In this document: piece after piece, positions 54,639 through 62,721 of the stretch
Layout: each line of letters begins with the position of its first letter
Numbering within the stretch: position 1 is the stretch's first letter
Assembly (NCBI RefSeq): GCF_017357525.1
Contig: NZ_CP036172.1
Location: 1,276,561-1,340,560, forward strand
Origin: Methanofollis aquaemaris
Lineage (GTDB): Archaea > Halobacteriota > Methanomicrobia > Methanomicrobiales > Methanofollaceae
Direction: 5' to 3'
DNA: 64,000 nucleotides
Made by a program: the position numbers and the translations under genes
Notes under the pieces: generated by a model
Database searches by the model: none
Seen by the model: the letters and a program-made list of their open reading frames with translations, nothing else
What the model was told of the DNA's origin: nothing

Positions 54639-55358
54639 TTACTGCTCCTCCTCAACGAATTCTGCAGCTTCAGGAACTTCTTCCACGAACTCCTCGAGTT
54701 CGGCGTCGACGTCTTCACCGATGTCTTCGACGACCTCAGGTTCCACGACCTCAGCCAGCGGCTTTGGTTCGAGGATCTCGAACTCGTCAGGAAGGTGAGC
54801 GTCGCCGGGGATGATCATGACCTGGACCCCGATGGTGCCCAGTTTCTTGACGGCCACAGCAAAGCCTTTCTCGACGATCGTCTCGCTTGGTTCACCGGCG
54901 TGCTTGATGTGCCCGTCGACAAACTTCTGGACCCTTGACCGGGCCCCGGTCACCTTGCCGGAGAGGACGATCTCGCACCCGAGAGCGCCCGACTCCATGA
55001 CACGACGGAGCGTGCTCGACCCGGCCTTTCTGAAGTACCAGCCGCGCTCAAGGGCGGTGGCAAGTCTCTCGGCCATGATCTGGGCGTTGGTGTTGGGGTT
55101 GGGAACCTGCTGCACTTCGACCTGCGGGGAGTCGATGTTGAAGTTGGTGGCCAGGTCCTGGGTGAGCTGCCGCACGAGTTTGCCGCCTTTCCCGATGACA
55201 ATTCCGGGTTTTTCGGCGAAGATCGTGATCTGCGTGCCGAGCGGGGTGCGGACGATGTCCATCCCGCCATAGCCGGCGCGCTTGAGTTCACGGTTGAGGA
55301 ACTGCTCGATGCGTGCCCTGGTAACGCCTTCACTGACGAATTTACGCTCTATTGCCAT
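54639..55358 (-). CDS. rps3: Ribosomal protein S3 (uS3)
   Basis: This 239-residue protein has an N-terminal KH domain (ITIFAEKPGIVIGKGGKLVRQL) and an S3 C-terminal domain, ending in a long acidic tail (EEFVEEVPEAAEFVEEEQ) common in archaeal S3. ATG 55358 (MAIERKFVSEG) is chosen over the GTG two codons earlier. Confidence 0.96.
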   Translation of the reverse strand: MAIERKFVSEGVTRARIEQFLNRELKRAGYGGMDIVRTPLGTQITIFAEKPGIVIGKGGKLVRQLTQDLATNFNIDSPQVEVQQVPNPNTNAQIMAERLATALERGWYFRKAGSSTLRRVMESGALGCEIVLSGKVTGARSRVQKFVDGHIKHAGEPSETIVEKGFAVAVKKLGTIGVQVMIIPGDAHLPDEFEILEPKPLAEVVEPEVVEDIGEDVDAELEEFVEEVPEAAEFVEEEQ

Positions 55359-55360
55359 GT

Positions 55361-55828
55361 TCACTCAGCCTCCTTCACGATCAGTTCGACGTTCACGCTC
55401 TGACGCATCTTCGGGGTTGCTCTACCCATCGCACGCGGGAAGATCGCACGCATCGCACGACCGCGGTTGGCGGAGGTGTGGACGATGACAAGCTTCTCGG
55501 GATCGAGCCCGGCGTATTCCGCGTTCTTCTTCGCCTGCTTGATGAGTTTGATGAACTCACCGGAGGCCTTAACCGGGTAGCGGCCGGCGTCCCACCCTGG
55601 GAGATTCTTCTTGTGCGCCACATCTCTGTTAAAGCGCTTGAAGGGGATTGCCTTCTTCTTCGCCACCACGGCTTCCAGGTACTCGATGGCCGCGTCGGCC
55701 TTCATGTCCCTGATAAACCGGGCAATCTCGATGGAGTGCTTCGGGGAGACAGACAGTTCGTTCGCCTTGGCGCGAGCGAAGTTCTCTCCCTTGACCTGCA
55801 TTGAATATCCAGTCCGTGCCATTGCCAT
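55361..55828 (-). CDS. rpl22: Ribosomal protein L22 (uL22)
   Basis: This 155-residue protein has [21 protein letters not shown] and the [26 protein letters not shown] hairpin (in part) that lines the exit tunnel. ATG 55828 overlaps the S19 stop; a second ATG two codons later is also possible. Confidence 0.96.
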   Translation of the reverse strand: MAMARTGYSMQVKGENFARAKANELSVSPKHSIEIARFIRDMKADAAIEYLEAVVAKKKAIPFKRFNRDVAHKKNLPGWDAGRYPVKASGEFIKLIKQAKKNAEYAGLDPEKLVIVHTSANRGRAMRAIFPRAMGRATPKMRQSVNVELIVKEAE

Positions 55829-56241
55829 CACTTCAGGGGTACGTACTTGGAAGACCTGGTCGCACCGATACCGGCGGTACCGTGGTTGACTCTACCTCTC
55901 GTCAGAGAGAACTCGCCCAGATAGTGGAAGACCGCCTCTGGCTGGATCTCTACGGCGATGAATGTCTTGCCGTTGTAGATCTCGATCGTCTTGCCGATCA
56001 TCTCGGGCATGATGACCATGTCGCGCACATGGGTGCGGATGTGGTCGTCGCCGGCTCTCACCTGGGCAAGGATCTTCTCGTGCTCACGAGAGAGGCCGCG
56101 GGTAAACTTGCGGCGCACTCTGGTCGGCATCAGGGGAATCAGTTCGCTCGTCCCCATCTGCTGGAGATCCTCAATGGAAAGGCCGCGGTAGGTAAATGCC
56201 TCACGCCGCCTCGGAAGCCTCTTTTGTGTTTTCTTTGCCAT
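55828..56241 (-). CDS. rps19: Ribosomal protein S19 (uS19)
   Basis: This 137-residue protein has [18 protein letters not shown], then [21 protein letters not shown] and [20 protein letters not shown], the conserved S19 core. Confidence 0.97.
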   Translation of the reverse strand: MAKKTQKRLPRRREAFTYRGLSIEDLQQMGTSELIPLMPTRVRRKFTRGLSREHEKILAQVRAGDDHIRTHVRDMVIMPEMIGKTIEIYNGKTFIAVEIQPEAVFHYLGEFSLTRGRVNHGTAGIGATRSSKYVPLK

Positions 56242-56250
56242 TCAATCCCC

Positions 56251-56967
56251 TCACTTCTTCCATTTCCCAGTTCTGCGGGCTGCGATATGCCCGACCTTGC
56301 GGCCTGGAGAGGTGCCGCGGGCGACAGTCTTCGGCCTGCCCGGATGCTGGTGGCCACCGCCACCGAACGGGTGGTCGATGACGTTCATCTTCACACCAGA
56401 TGATCTGGGCCACTTCTGGGCCTGCGACTTCATCTTGTGATATTTGTTCCCGGCCTTGACAAATGGCTTCTCGCCACGTCCGCCACCGGCAACGATGCCG
56501 ATCGTGCCCATGCAGAGTTCGTGGAACCACTTCTGCTTGCCGCTGGGCATCTGGACCGCGACCTTGCCGGTTGTTTTGCCGACGACCATGGCCTGGACAC
56601 CGCTTGAACGAACGAACTTACCGCCGTCGTTCGGCCTTGACTCGATATTGCAGATGTAGGCGCCGACCGGGATGTCACGGAGCGGCAGGGTGTTGCCGTT
56701 CTGGACACCGGCCTCCGGTCCCCAGGCGACTTCGTCGCCGACGCCCATGCCCTCGGTGACAAGCATGTAGATCTTCTTGCCGTTTTCAAGAGCGACAAGG
56801 GCGATCGGAGCATGCCGTGCAGGGTCGTGCTCGATATCGGTGATCGTGCCCTTCACGGTCTCGGTGTTCCGGCAGGCGTGCTTGAGTGCAGCCTTGTACT
56901 TGTGGGATGGCGCCCGGTAGGTCGGGCCGCCCCGGCCACGGTTCTGTGAAATAATTCTATGTCCCAT
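56251..56967 (-). CDS. rpl2: Ribosomal protein L2 (uL2)
   Basis: This 238-residue protein has the archaeal start MGHRIISQNRGRGGPTYRAP and the catalytic-region motif HPFGGGGHQHPGRPKT. The start at 56967 gives this N-terminus; an 8-residue extension in frame overlaps L23. Confidence 0.97.
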   Translation of the reverse strand: MGHRIISQNRGRGGPTYRAPSHKYKAALKHACRNTETVKGTITDIEHDPARHAPIALVALENGKKIYMLVTEGMGVGDEVAWGPEAGVQNGNTLPLRDIPVGAYICNIESRPNDGGKFVRSSGVQAMVVGKTTGKVAVQMPSGKQKWFHELCMGTIGIVAGGGRGEKPFVKAGNKYHKMKSQAQKWPRSSGVKMNVIDHPFGGGGHQHPGRPKTVARGTSPGRKVGHIAARRTGKWKK

Positions 56968-56977
56968 CTCCACCACC

Positions 56978-57226
56978 TTACATGACGCCAAGCCTGCTGA
57001 GGATCTCCTCGGCGGCGTTGTCGTTTTCGAAGCTGACGACGGCCTTCTTCTGGCCCTTCATCGTCATCATGGTCCTGACCGACGTGACCGGCTGTTCGAA
57101 GGCCTTCTCGACCTCGCGCTTGATCCCGTCCTTGGAGGCGGACCGCTCAACGAGAACCTGAAGTTTGTTCTCGTTCTCGAGCATCATCATCGCTTTTTCC
57201 GTCACGTACGGATGTTTGAGCGCCAT
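56978..57226 (-). CDS. rpl23: Ribosomal protein L23 (uL23)
   Basis: This 82-residue protein has MALKHPYVTEKAMMMLEN and the VRTMMTMKGQKKAVV segment, the exit-tunnel protein to which SRP docks. It abuts L4. Confidence 0.96.
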   Translation of the reverse strand: MALKHPYVTEKAMMMLENENKLQVLVERSASKDGIKREVEKAFEQPVTSVRTMMTMKGQKKAVVSFENDNAAEEILSRLGVM

Positions 57227-57976
57227 TCACTCCACCTCTTCCATCAGTTTGAGTGCGCTCTCGGACCAGACAGTCAGCCTGCCGGCCTGGGTGCCCGGTG
57301 CGAGGAGCTCGGTGTTCAGGTCGTAGACCGAGACCGCGTCGACACCGGCAAGGTTGCGGGCTGCACGGAGTGAGTCTTCACCAGTGACAATCAGCAGGCT
57401 CTTGCGCTGCTTGTACCGGCGACCACGCATCTTACCGCGGCCGGCACGGACTTTCTTGCTCTCCTTTGCCCGTTCGACATCGGCATAGAGGCCGAGTGCC
57501 TGAAGGGCGTTGATGACGTCGGAGGTCTTATCGAGGGCCTCGAAGGTTTCGTCGACGATGAATGGGACTTCACCCTCAAAGCGGTGGCCGCGGGCGGTGA
57601 CGAGTTCCGGCAGCGTGGTTGCTGCAACCGCAGAACGCAGGGCCAGCCACTTTTCCTGCTTATTGATCTTCCTCTTGAGCACCTTTGCGACCTTCGGCGG
57701 GTGGGCCGCACGGCCGCCCTTGGCCTGCGGGATCTTGGCTGCTCGTGAGCCGTTCTTGATCCTCGGCAGTTGCGCAACGCCGCGCCCTGAACCCCAGCTC
57801 ACGGCTGAACTTCTGATCCCGGCGAATGGGTCGGTGCCATGGGGCTGGAGCCTCATGCTCTGGATGGCCAGGACCGCCTTCTTGATCAGGTCGGGCCGGT
57901 AGAGTTCATCGAAGACAGCCGGAAGTTCAATCTCACGGACGACTGACCCGTCGGTTGATCTGACATTTGCTTTCAT
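57227..57976 (-). CDS. rpl4: Ribosomal protein L4 (uL4)
   Basis: This 249-residue archaeal L4 has SSAVSWGSGRGVAQLPRIK and KVRAGRGKMRGRRYKQRKS, the rRNA-binding loop and core, and ends with the usual ELLAPGTQAGRLTVWSESAL. It starts 7 bases after L3. Confidence 0.97.
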   Translation of the reverse strand: MKANVRSTDGSVVREIELPAVFDELYRPDLIKKAVLAIQSMRLQPHGTDPFAGIRSSAVSWGSGRGVAQLPRIKNGSRAAKIPQAKGGRAAHPPKVAKVLKRKINKQEKWLALRSAVAATTLPELVTARGHRFEGEVPFIVDETFEALDKTSDVINALQALGLYADVERAKESKKVRAGRGKMRGRRYKQRKSLLIVTGEDSLRAARNLAGVDAVSVYDLNTELLAPGTQAGRLTVWSESALKLMEEVE

Positions 57977-57983
57977 CCGTTAT

Positions 57984-58997
57984 TCACCCCTGCTTGCTCT
58001 CCAGGCTGACAAAGTTCACTGCCGGTGCCCGCACCTCGTGCTCACCCTGACGGATTGCCGGGCGAATGCGCACAAGACGCTTGACCGGACCGGGGACCGA
58101 GCCTTTGATCATGATGTACGAGTTCCTGACGATACCGTAGTGGAGGTACCCTCCCTCAGGCATGACGTCAGCACCGTCGGTGCCTGCCTTGAGGATCCGC
58201 TTGTTGAATTCGGTCCTCTGCTGGTAGCCCAACTGGCCCATCTGTGGAACCTGCCACCTGACGTGGTGCGGTGTCCATGGACCGAGGTTGCCGATGTGGC
58301 GCTTCTTGCCGCCGCGGGAGTGCTTGCCCTTTCTGACCTGGATACCCCAGCGCTTGACCGCGCCCTGGGTGCCCTTGCCTTTGGTGACGGCGGTGACGTC
58401 GACGTACTGACCCTCTGAGATGAGAGAGAGCGGGTCGACTTCCGCACCAAGAATGGAGGTCGCAAGGTTGAGACGGTCTTCGATTGAGCCGCCGTCGATC
58501 CTGGTCTCCATCAGTTCGGGCACCTTCTTGGGGACACCGGTGAGTGCCGCCGGTTGGGTGTACATCAGGGCAAAGATCTCAGTGACCTGTCCTGCCGCAA
58601 CGGCGTCCTGGATGGTTTTGAGAACTGCCGCACGGTCGTGCGTCTTCGGCAGCGTTACCCGCCTGGCGAGGGCAGCGTCAAGATCCTCAGCCCAGACTTC
58701 GGTCAGCGGGTGCTTCCCATAGGTGTCAGTCACATAGGCGCGCACGGCAGCGACTTTCATGGCGGGGACTTCGATGATGGTGACGGGCACCATGATCTCG
58801 CGTCCCTCGCTCGGGCTGCTCTTGTGATCGTCGACAGCGACGACGTGCGTCATACCTACCTTATACCCTGCAATCGCCTGCAGCTTGGGCTCGCCCTCGT
58901 GCCTGGGCCAGGACTGGTACTTTGGCACCTGGCTCTTTGCCCGCTTGCGCGGACTGTAGGCAAGGGAGCCCCTGCGCGGTCTGTGTATGTTCGGCAT
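57984..58997 (-). CDS. rpl3: Ribosomal protein L3 (uL3)
   Basis: This 337-residue archaeal L3 starts [20 protein letters not shown] and carries the [14 protein letters not shown] and [17 protein letters not shown] motifs near the peptidyl-transferase centre. It is the first gene of the superoperon, preceded by a long structured leader region. Confidence 0.97.
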   Translation of the reverse strand: MPNIHRPRRGSLAYSPRKRAKSQVPKYQSWPRHEGEPKLQAIAGYKVGMTHVVAVDDHKSSPSEGREIMVPVTIIEVPAMKVAAVRAYVTDTYGKHPLTEVWAEDLDAALARRVTLPKTHDRAAVLKTIQDAVAAGQVTEIFALMYTQPAALTGVPKKVPELMETRIDGGSIEDRLNLATSILGAEVDPLSLISEGQYVDVTAVTKGKGTQGAVKRWGIQVRKGKHSRGGKKRHIGNLGPWTPHHVRWQVPQMGQLGYQQRTEFNKRILKAGTDGADVMPEGGYLHYGIVRNSYIMIKGSVPGPVKRLVRIRPAIRQGEHEVRAPAVNFVSLESKQG

Positions 58998-59500
58998 GTT
59001 CTAATCAATCCTCTACGTTTGGTTCTATCCGAGCTTGCGACTCTGTCGCAAATCTGCATCTCTTTCGAGGTGCAGGTGTGCCAGATTCCCACCGGGATTG
59101 CACAAACATCGCGAACCGGGACCGCACCACTCCGATTTCCCCGAAGGGGAACGGACGATCGGGCGCGCTCTCCGCACAATAGGAATATCTCCTATTGCGG
59201 TGGTGTCGGGAGCGAGTATGCCGTGGTGTAGTCTCCTGTGTATGGAGTCCATTCCGGTGTGCTCCGGAATTACCTCGTCTCGCGAAGAGATCCTGATACT
59301 GTGCATGCCGGGTCGAAACCCGGACCGGGCTCGTCTGCACTGACGGAGGCCCATATGCAGCGATCAGATCCTGCGTCTGTCAGCTCCTTGGGACTGGGAT
59401 GAGTCCTTCTCGGTCACGCCCCTGCCGGGGCGGGCAACCGGGGCATTGCAGCCTGACCCGCGGCGGGTGCAGGGCTGTTGTACTTCCGGCAAACGGTTAC

Positions 59501-59536
59501 AGAATGGCCATTCTACCACCATGTGGCCATTATTCT
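59501..59536. repeat. Inverted repeats near the superoperon transcription start
   Basis: A perfect 14-base palindrome, AGAATGGCCATTCT (59501-59514), is followed by TGGCCATTATTCT (59524-59536), which pairs again with the left arm. It lies just downstream of the predicted start and could be an operator or an RNA element. Confidence 0.5.
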
Positions 59537-59590
59537 GTGTCCGGTTGCACGGGATACCATCGTCTCCGGTTCTGTAATTATTCATCAAAA

Positions 59591-59603
59591 TTGAATATAA
59601 ATG
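59591..59603 (-). promoter_or_regulatory. Candidate TATA box of the ribosomal superoperon
   Basis: On the minus strand CATTTATATTCAA is the best AT-rich box between tfx and L3, standing out in GC-rich surroundings. Confidence 0.45.
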
Positions 59604-59625
59604 TTTGTGACTCTTCCAGGAGATG

Positions 59626-59656
59626 CCGGTCTGCACCCCCGCGGTGCAGAGACCGG
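59626..59656 (-). terminator. Strong hairpin downstream of tfx
   Basis: CCGGTCTGCACC (59626-59637) and GGTGCAGAGACCGG (59643-59656) form a 12-bp stem with a two-base bulge and a five-base loop, 44 bases after the tfx stop. It may end the tfx transcript, though no T-run follows. Confidence 0.45.
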
Positions 59657-59699
59657 GATGCTCCGCACATTGGTGGGACAGGGAAGGCGAGACACCTCT

Positions 59700-60104
59700 T
59701 CAGCCAAAGAAGAGGTCGCCTTCCTGGTTGATGTAGACCTCGACGTCCTCCCGGACATAGCGCGCCCGGAACTTGCCGGGATTGGAGTCGTGAAGTCGGT
59801 TGATCAGTTCGATGGTATTGTACTTTACCTTGGTCCCGTGTTTTTCCGCTTCCTGGAAAATGTCAGAGGTCGCTTCGATAAGGTCGGTCCCGGCCTTGAC
59901 GGTGCAGAGGTGATCCGAGTCAAGGGTGTACAAAAATTCAAGGGTTTCCTTTGCCCGGCTGATATTTTCGTAGGCCGCTTTTTCGATGGTGCATACATTT
60001 GCTTTTGAGGTCTGGATGATGTCGGCGACCTGCTGTTGGGTAAGCCCCATCTTCCGGTACCGCAGCACTTCTTTCTGCCTGTCGGTGAGAAGCCCCTGTT
60101 TCAT
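59700..60104 (-). CDS. tfx: Tfx-family DNA-binding transcriptional regulator
   Basis: This 134-residue protein has an N-terminal helix-turn-helix of sigma-70 region-4 type (LTDRQKEVLRYRKMGLTQQQVADII, in part; KANVCTIEKAAYENISRAKET) and the Tfx C-terminal domain (NTIELINRLHD...VREDVEVYINQEGDLFFG). In Methanothermobacter, Tfx binds the promoter of the molybdenum formylmethanofuran dehydrogenase operon. Here it is divergent from mtd and shares its control region, and the window also carries fwd, so both are possible targets (inference). An AT box near 60135 suggests a leaderless or short-leader mRNA. Confidence 0.88.
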   Translation of the reverse strand: MKQGLLTDRQKEVLRYRKMGLTQQQVADIIQTSKANVCTIEKAAYENISRAKETLEFLYTLDSDHLCTVKAGTDLIEATSDIFQEAEKHGTKVKYNTIELINRLHDSNPGKFRARYVREDVEVYINQEGDLFFG

Positions 60105-60184
60105 TAGAGTATAAATTTAACTTCATGTATCATAAACAATGTTCTTTAACTCCGTCATGACCGGAAGAGGACGGGGCTTTCACA

Positions 60185-60197
60185 ATCTTTATATGAG
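60185..60197 (+). promoter_or_regulatory. mtd TATA box
   Basis: ATCTTTATATGAG lies 46-58 bases before the mtd start and predicts transcription start near 60220, at the palindrome. Confidence 0.6.
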
Positions 60198-60219
60198 AAC
60201 TTGCCAATAGTTAGTCTGT

Positions 60220-60233
60220 TCTCAAATTTGAGA
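60220..60233. promoter_or_regulatory. 14-base palindrome at mtd start region (possible operator)
   Basis: TCTCAAATTTGAGA is a perfect palindrome. Its right end overlaps the GAGGTG ribosome binding site of mtd and its left end coincides with the predicted transcription start. A DNA-binding protein, or a hairpin in the RNA, could block expression. Confidence 0.5.
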
Positions 60234-60242
60234 GGTGTATAG

Positions 60243-61085
60243 ATGGTAGTTAAAGTAGGAATTGCCAAACTGGGCAACATTGCCAGCGGCGTGATGGCAG
60301 AGCTCCTCCTCGATGAGCGTGCAGACCGTGAAGACATGCAGACCTTCATGGCCACGAGCGGTACCAAGCTCCAGCCCGAGGACATCGACCGTGTCGTCGT
60401 CAACATGAAGGCGTGGGAACCTGACTTCTGTGTTGTCGTCTCCCCGAACGGCATCCTTCCCGGACCGACCGGCGCTCGTGAGCAGCTCGCTGAGGCCGGC
60501 ATCCCGTGCATTGTCATCACCGACGATGTCACCGGGAAGAAGGAGCAGTTCGCCGCCCTGAAGGAGAGCCAGTTCGGCTACATCATCATGAAGGCCGACT
60601 CCATGATCGGAGCCCGCCGCGAGTTCCTCGACCCCGTCGAGATGGCAGACTTCAACGGTAACCTCGTCAAGGTCCTCGCCCTGACGGGTGCGTTCCGCAA
60701 GCTCCAGTTCGAGCTCGACAAGGTCATCGACCAGGTCAAGGAAGGGAAGAAGGGTGCCGACCTCGTCCTCCCGAAGGTCGTCATGACCTCCGACAAGGCT
60801 GTTGCAGACGAGTTCTCCAACCCGTACGCCTACGCAAAGGCCCGCGCCGCCTACGAGATCGCTCAGGCGGTCGCCGGTGTCAATGTCAAGGGCTGCTTCA
60901 TGACCAAGGGCTTTGAGAACTACGTCCCGATCGTTGCTTCCGCCCACGAGATGATGCGCCAGGCTGCGTACCTCTGTGATGAGGCCCGCGAGATCGAGAA
61001 GGCCGGCGACGGTATCATCCGCAAGCCGCACAAGAAGGATGGCGTCATCGTCTCCAAGACGACGCTCATCTCCAAGCCGGAGTAA
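60243..61085 (+). CDS. mtd: F420-dependent methylene-H4MPT dehydrogenase
   Basis: Mtd reduces methenyl-H4MPT to methylene-H4MPT with F420H2. The 280-residue length is standard. Markers are [20 protein letters not shown] at the N-terminus, [16 protein letters not shown], the [10 protein letters not shown] segment and [14 protein letters not shown] near the C-terminus. GAGGTG lies 5 bases upstream. It is monocistronic, followed by a T-run. Confidence 0.97.
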   Translation: MVVKVGIAKLGNIASGVMAELLLDERADREDMQTFMATSGTKLQPEDIDRVVVNMKAWEPDFCVVVSPNGILPGPTGAREQLAEAGIPCIVITDDVTGKKEQFAALKESQFGYIIMKADSMIGARREFLDPVEMADFNGNLVKVLALTGAFRKLQFELDKVIDQVKEGKKGADLVLPKVVMTSDKAVADEFSNPYAYAKARAAYEIAQAVAGVNVKGCFMTKGFENYVPIVASAHEMMRQAAYLCDEAREIEKAGDGIIRKPHKKDGVIVSKTTLISKPE

Positions 61086-61098
61086 ATATTTTCTTTTC

Positions 61099-61105
61099 TT
61101 TTTTT
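61099..61105 (+). terminator. T7 terminator after mtd
   Basis: Seven T residues in a pyrimidine-rich tract begin 14 bases after the mtd stop. Confidence 0.55.
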
Positions 61106-61384
61106 CTGTTCTGTCTGATCTCTGAACTGGTGCCGACCTGAAGGTCTGCGATAGGCGGTAAGTGGGTCGGAGGTTCACCGTGAGAGAGGATTTCTCCAGA
61201 GTTGATCCGTTCCCGCCCGCTGCGTCACCACACTCTTCAAGGTTTTCGATAGAGTTGTCCCTGCCCAATCGCGGGGGTCAAAGGGGGGGGGTGCCCGGTG
61301 CAAGAGAACAAGGTATAGTTTCTCGTTCTTCTGTGGGGGAAGGCACGTCGATCAGATGGGCCGCCCCACCTGACCGATCTGAAC

Positions 61385-61445
61385 CTGCCGTCTCGCGCCG
61401 GGGGGAGACCCCACGGACCCCCCCACGACGAAGATAGGGGCGGGG
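61385..61445 (+). repeat. Degenerate dispersed repeat, copy A5
   Basis: GTCTCGCGCCGGGGGGAGA is followed by ACGAAGATAGGGG, matching A1/A2 at both ends but with the palindromic core decayed. The left flank of the same family lies just upstream in the opposite orientation. Confidence 0.55.
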
Positions 61446-61551
61446 CGGCAATAATCTCTTGAACAACACCATGTGCTTTCTGAAAATTCTTCCACTCACC
61501 TCTCAGGGTCAGGCGAGTTTTGGGAGGACCTCTAAGAAAAGGATCAAAGAT

Positions 61552-61615
61552 CCCTCAAAACTTCGAAACACTACTCAGAACAATGTTCAATCGCGTATGC
61601 TTGATCCCGGGGTTT
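61552..61615 (-). repeat. Dispersed repeat, copy B3 (inverted)
   Basis: Reverse orientation of B2, sharing ATCAAGCATACGCGATT, then AACATTGTTCTGAGTAG and TTTCGAAG. Confidence 0.8.
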
Positions 61616-61649
61616 ATGCCCGATTCAAAAGAGCCCCCGAGCCTTTTTT

Positions 61650-62591
61650 TCAGACTTGTATCAATCCCTCAGAGTCCATTTCCCTGAAGGTCTGCCCCAG
61701 GCCCTCGGGCAGGGTCATGACCACGGGCTCAAGGTGGAGGCGCTCCATAAAGGCCGAGTCAGTCATCGAGGAGGGGTTGGGATTGACCCGTGCGATGAGG
61801 GAGCAGAAGGCAGAAAAGTATTCCGCGTCTTCGGGACGCCCGAAGTAGATCGCCATATTGAATGCCCGCGTGCCCAGGGCACGGTAACACTCGATCACCC
61901 GGAGGACGCCGCGGGCGAGGGCCGGGACAGAGGGGCCGAGGTCTTCAAGGGTCGTCAGAGGCAGGACACCCCGTACCTCACGTTCGCCGATCGGGACCGG
62001 GCTTGCAAACCAGACGGTCCCATCGTCTTCAAAGAGAAACCGGTCGGAGGCGCGTTCGTGTTCGACGAGGTCGGTCCAGTACGACCGGCCGTGGCCTCCA
62101 TAGTATCGCCTGCTTTCCCCGAGGTACCTGCCCTGGAGGGCGGTGGGGCCGGGGTCGGCGATCCCCTGGAGATGGGGATGGGCAATGCTCGCACCGGCGG
62201 AAGGAAGGAAGTTCCAGTTTATGGAGGCATAATGTTCCTGTCCGGAGAGTGCGCGGGATATTCCCAGGAAGGCGTCTTCGAGTTGTCGCCGGGAGAATTG
62301 ATCGACGGTGTGGGCCCCGGTGATCACGGTCACCACATGCCAGGAGGCGAAGGGGTAGAGATTCGGGAAGGTCACGCTCTCCCCACACCGGATCCTGGTG
62401 CCGTCAGGGAACGTAGGGGTTTCTTGCTCGACCCTGCCCGGGCAGAACGGGCACTCCTCTCTCAGAGGAGGCACATAGGGCGGGCTGATATCTCGCTTGA
62501 TCCGTTCCGGCGAAAGCCTGGCGGTGAGACCGGTCAGGTGTTCCCGACGGATCTGGACGCGGCCGGCCGCATATTCTTCAACCGAAAACAT
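61650..62591 (-). CDS. Galactose-1-phosphate uridylyltransferase-like protein (HIT superfamily)
   Basis: This 313-residue GalT-type protein has CPFCPG near the N-terminus (zinc site), NLYPFASWH, and the catalytic HIT-like SIAHPHLQG motif in the middle, with the nucleophile His in HPH. It probably transfers a nucleotidyl group in sugar activation; the substrate sugar is not known. The start at 62591 is 20-30 bases from a minus-strand TATA-like box, GAATTTATCTTTTCC (62616-62630), suggesting a leaderless mRNA. A 32-residue longer frame covers that box. Confidence 0.85.
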   Translation of the reverse strand: MFSVEEYAAGRVQIRREHLTGLTARLSPERIKRDISPPYVPPLREECPFCPGRVEQETPTFPDGTRIRCGESVTFPNLYPFASWHVVTVITGAHTVDQFSRRQLEDAFLGISRALSGQEHYASINWNFLPSAGASIAHPHLQGIADPGPTALQGRYLGESRRYYGGHGRSYWTDLVEHERASDRFLFEDDGTVWFASPVPIGEREVRGVLPLTTLEDLGPSVPALARGVLRVIECYRALGTRAFNMAIYFGRPEDAEYFSAFCSLIARVNPNPSSMTDSAFMERLHLEPVVMTLPEGLGQTFREMDSEGLIQV

Positions 62592-62721
62592 GCCTGTAGT
62601 CCAATTGTGGGGGCCGGAAAAGATAAATTCATCCAATTGGTCTGGAAAGAGGTCTTGAAAATAAGGAGGATGGGGAACTTCCTCCAAAAAATGGTTCTAT
62701 CTGGAAGCCCTGGAACAGGGT

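Larger units (their letters stand above)
58998..59699 (-). ncRNA. Long structured leader or RNA gene upstream of the ribosomal superoperon
   Basis: About 600 bases carry no supported protein but several strong stems: a 9-bp stem 59054-59062/59067-59075 with a TTTC tetraloop; TTCCCC/GGGGAA at 59137-59151; an 11-bp bulged stem 59172-59184/59190-59200; ATTCCGG/CCGGAAT at 59251-59270; CCGGGT/ACCCGG at 59308-59323. A minus-strand TATA box, CATTTATATTCAA, at 59591-59603 would start transcription near 59565. The result is either a 570-base leader of L3 or a separate structured RNA. RNase P and SRP RNA signatures were not found. Confidence 0.45.
61106..61649. other. Intergenic region with mosaic repeats
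   Basis: The stretch contains a partial repeat-A left flank on the minus strand (about 61332-61369), a degenerate A core on the plus strand (about 61385-61445) and inverted copy B3 (about 61552-61615). No gene is supported. Confidence 0.6.

Noticed and set aside
59300-59330. T-arm-like hairpin CCGGGT-CGAA-ACCCGG suggesting a tRNA
   Set aside because: The loop is too short for a T-psi-C loop, and no acceptor stem, D arm or anticodon arm fits around it.
58998-59600. RNase P RNA or SRP RNA
   Set aside because: The conserved GAGGAAAGTCC element of RNase P RNA and the GGTCAGG...GGAAGGGAGCAGCC element of SRP RNA were looked for on both strands and not found.
693-61615. CRISPR array or transposable element with its own transposase
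   Set aside because: The repeats are single, widely spaced intergenic copies without regular spacers, and no transposase or cas gene occurs in the window.
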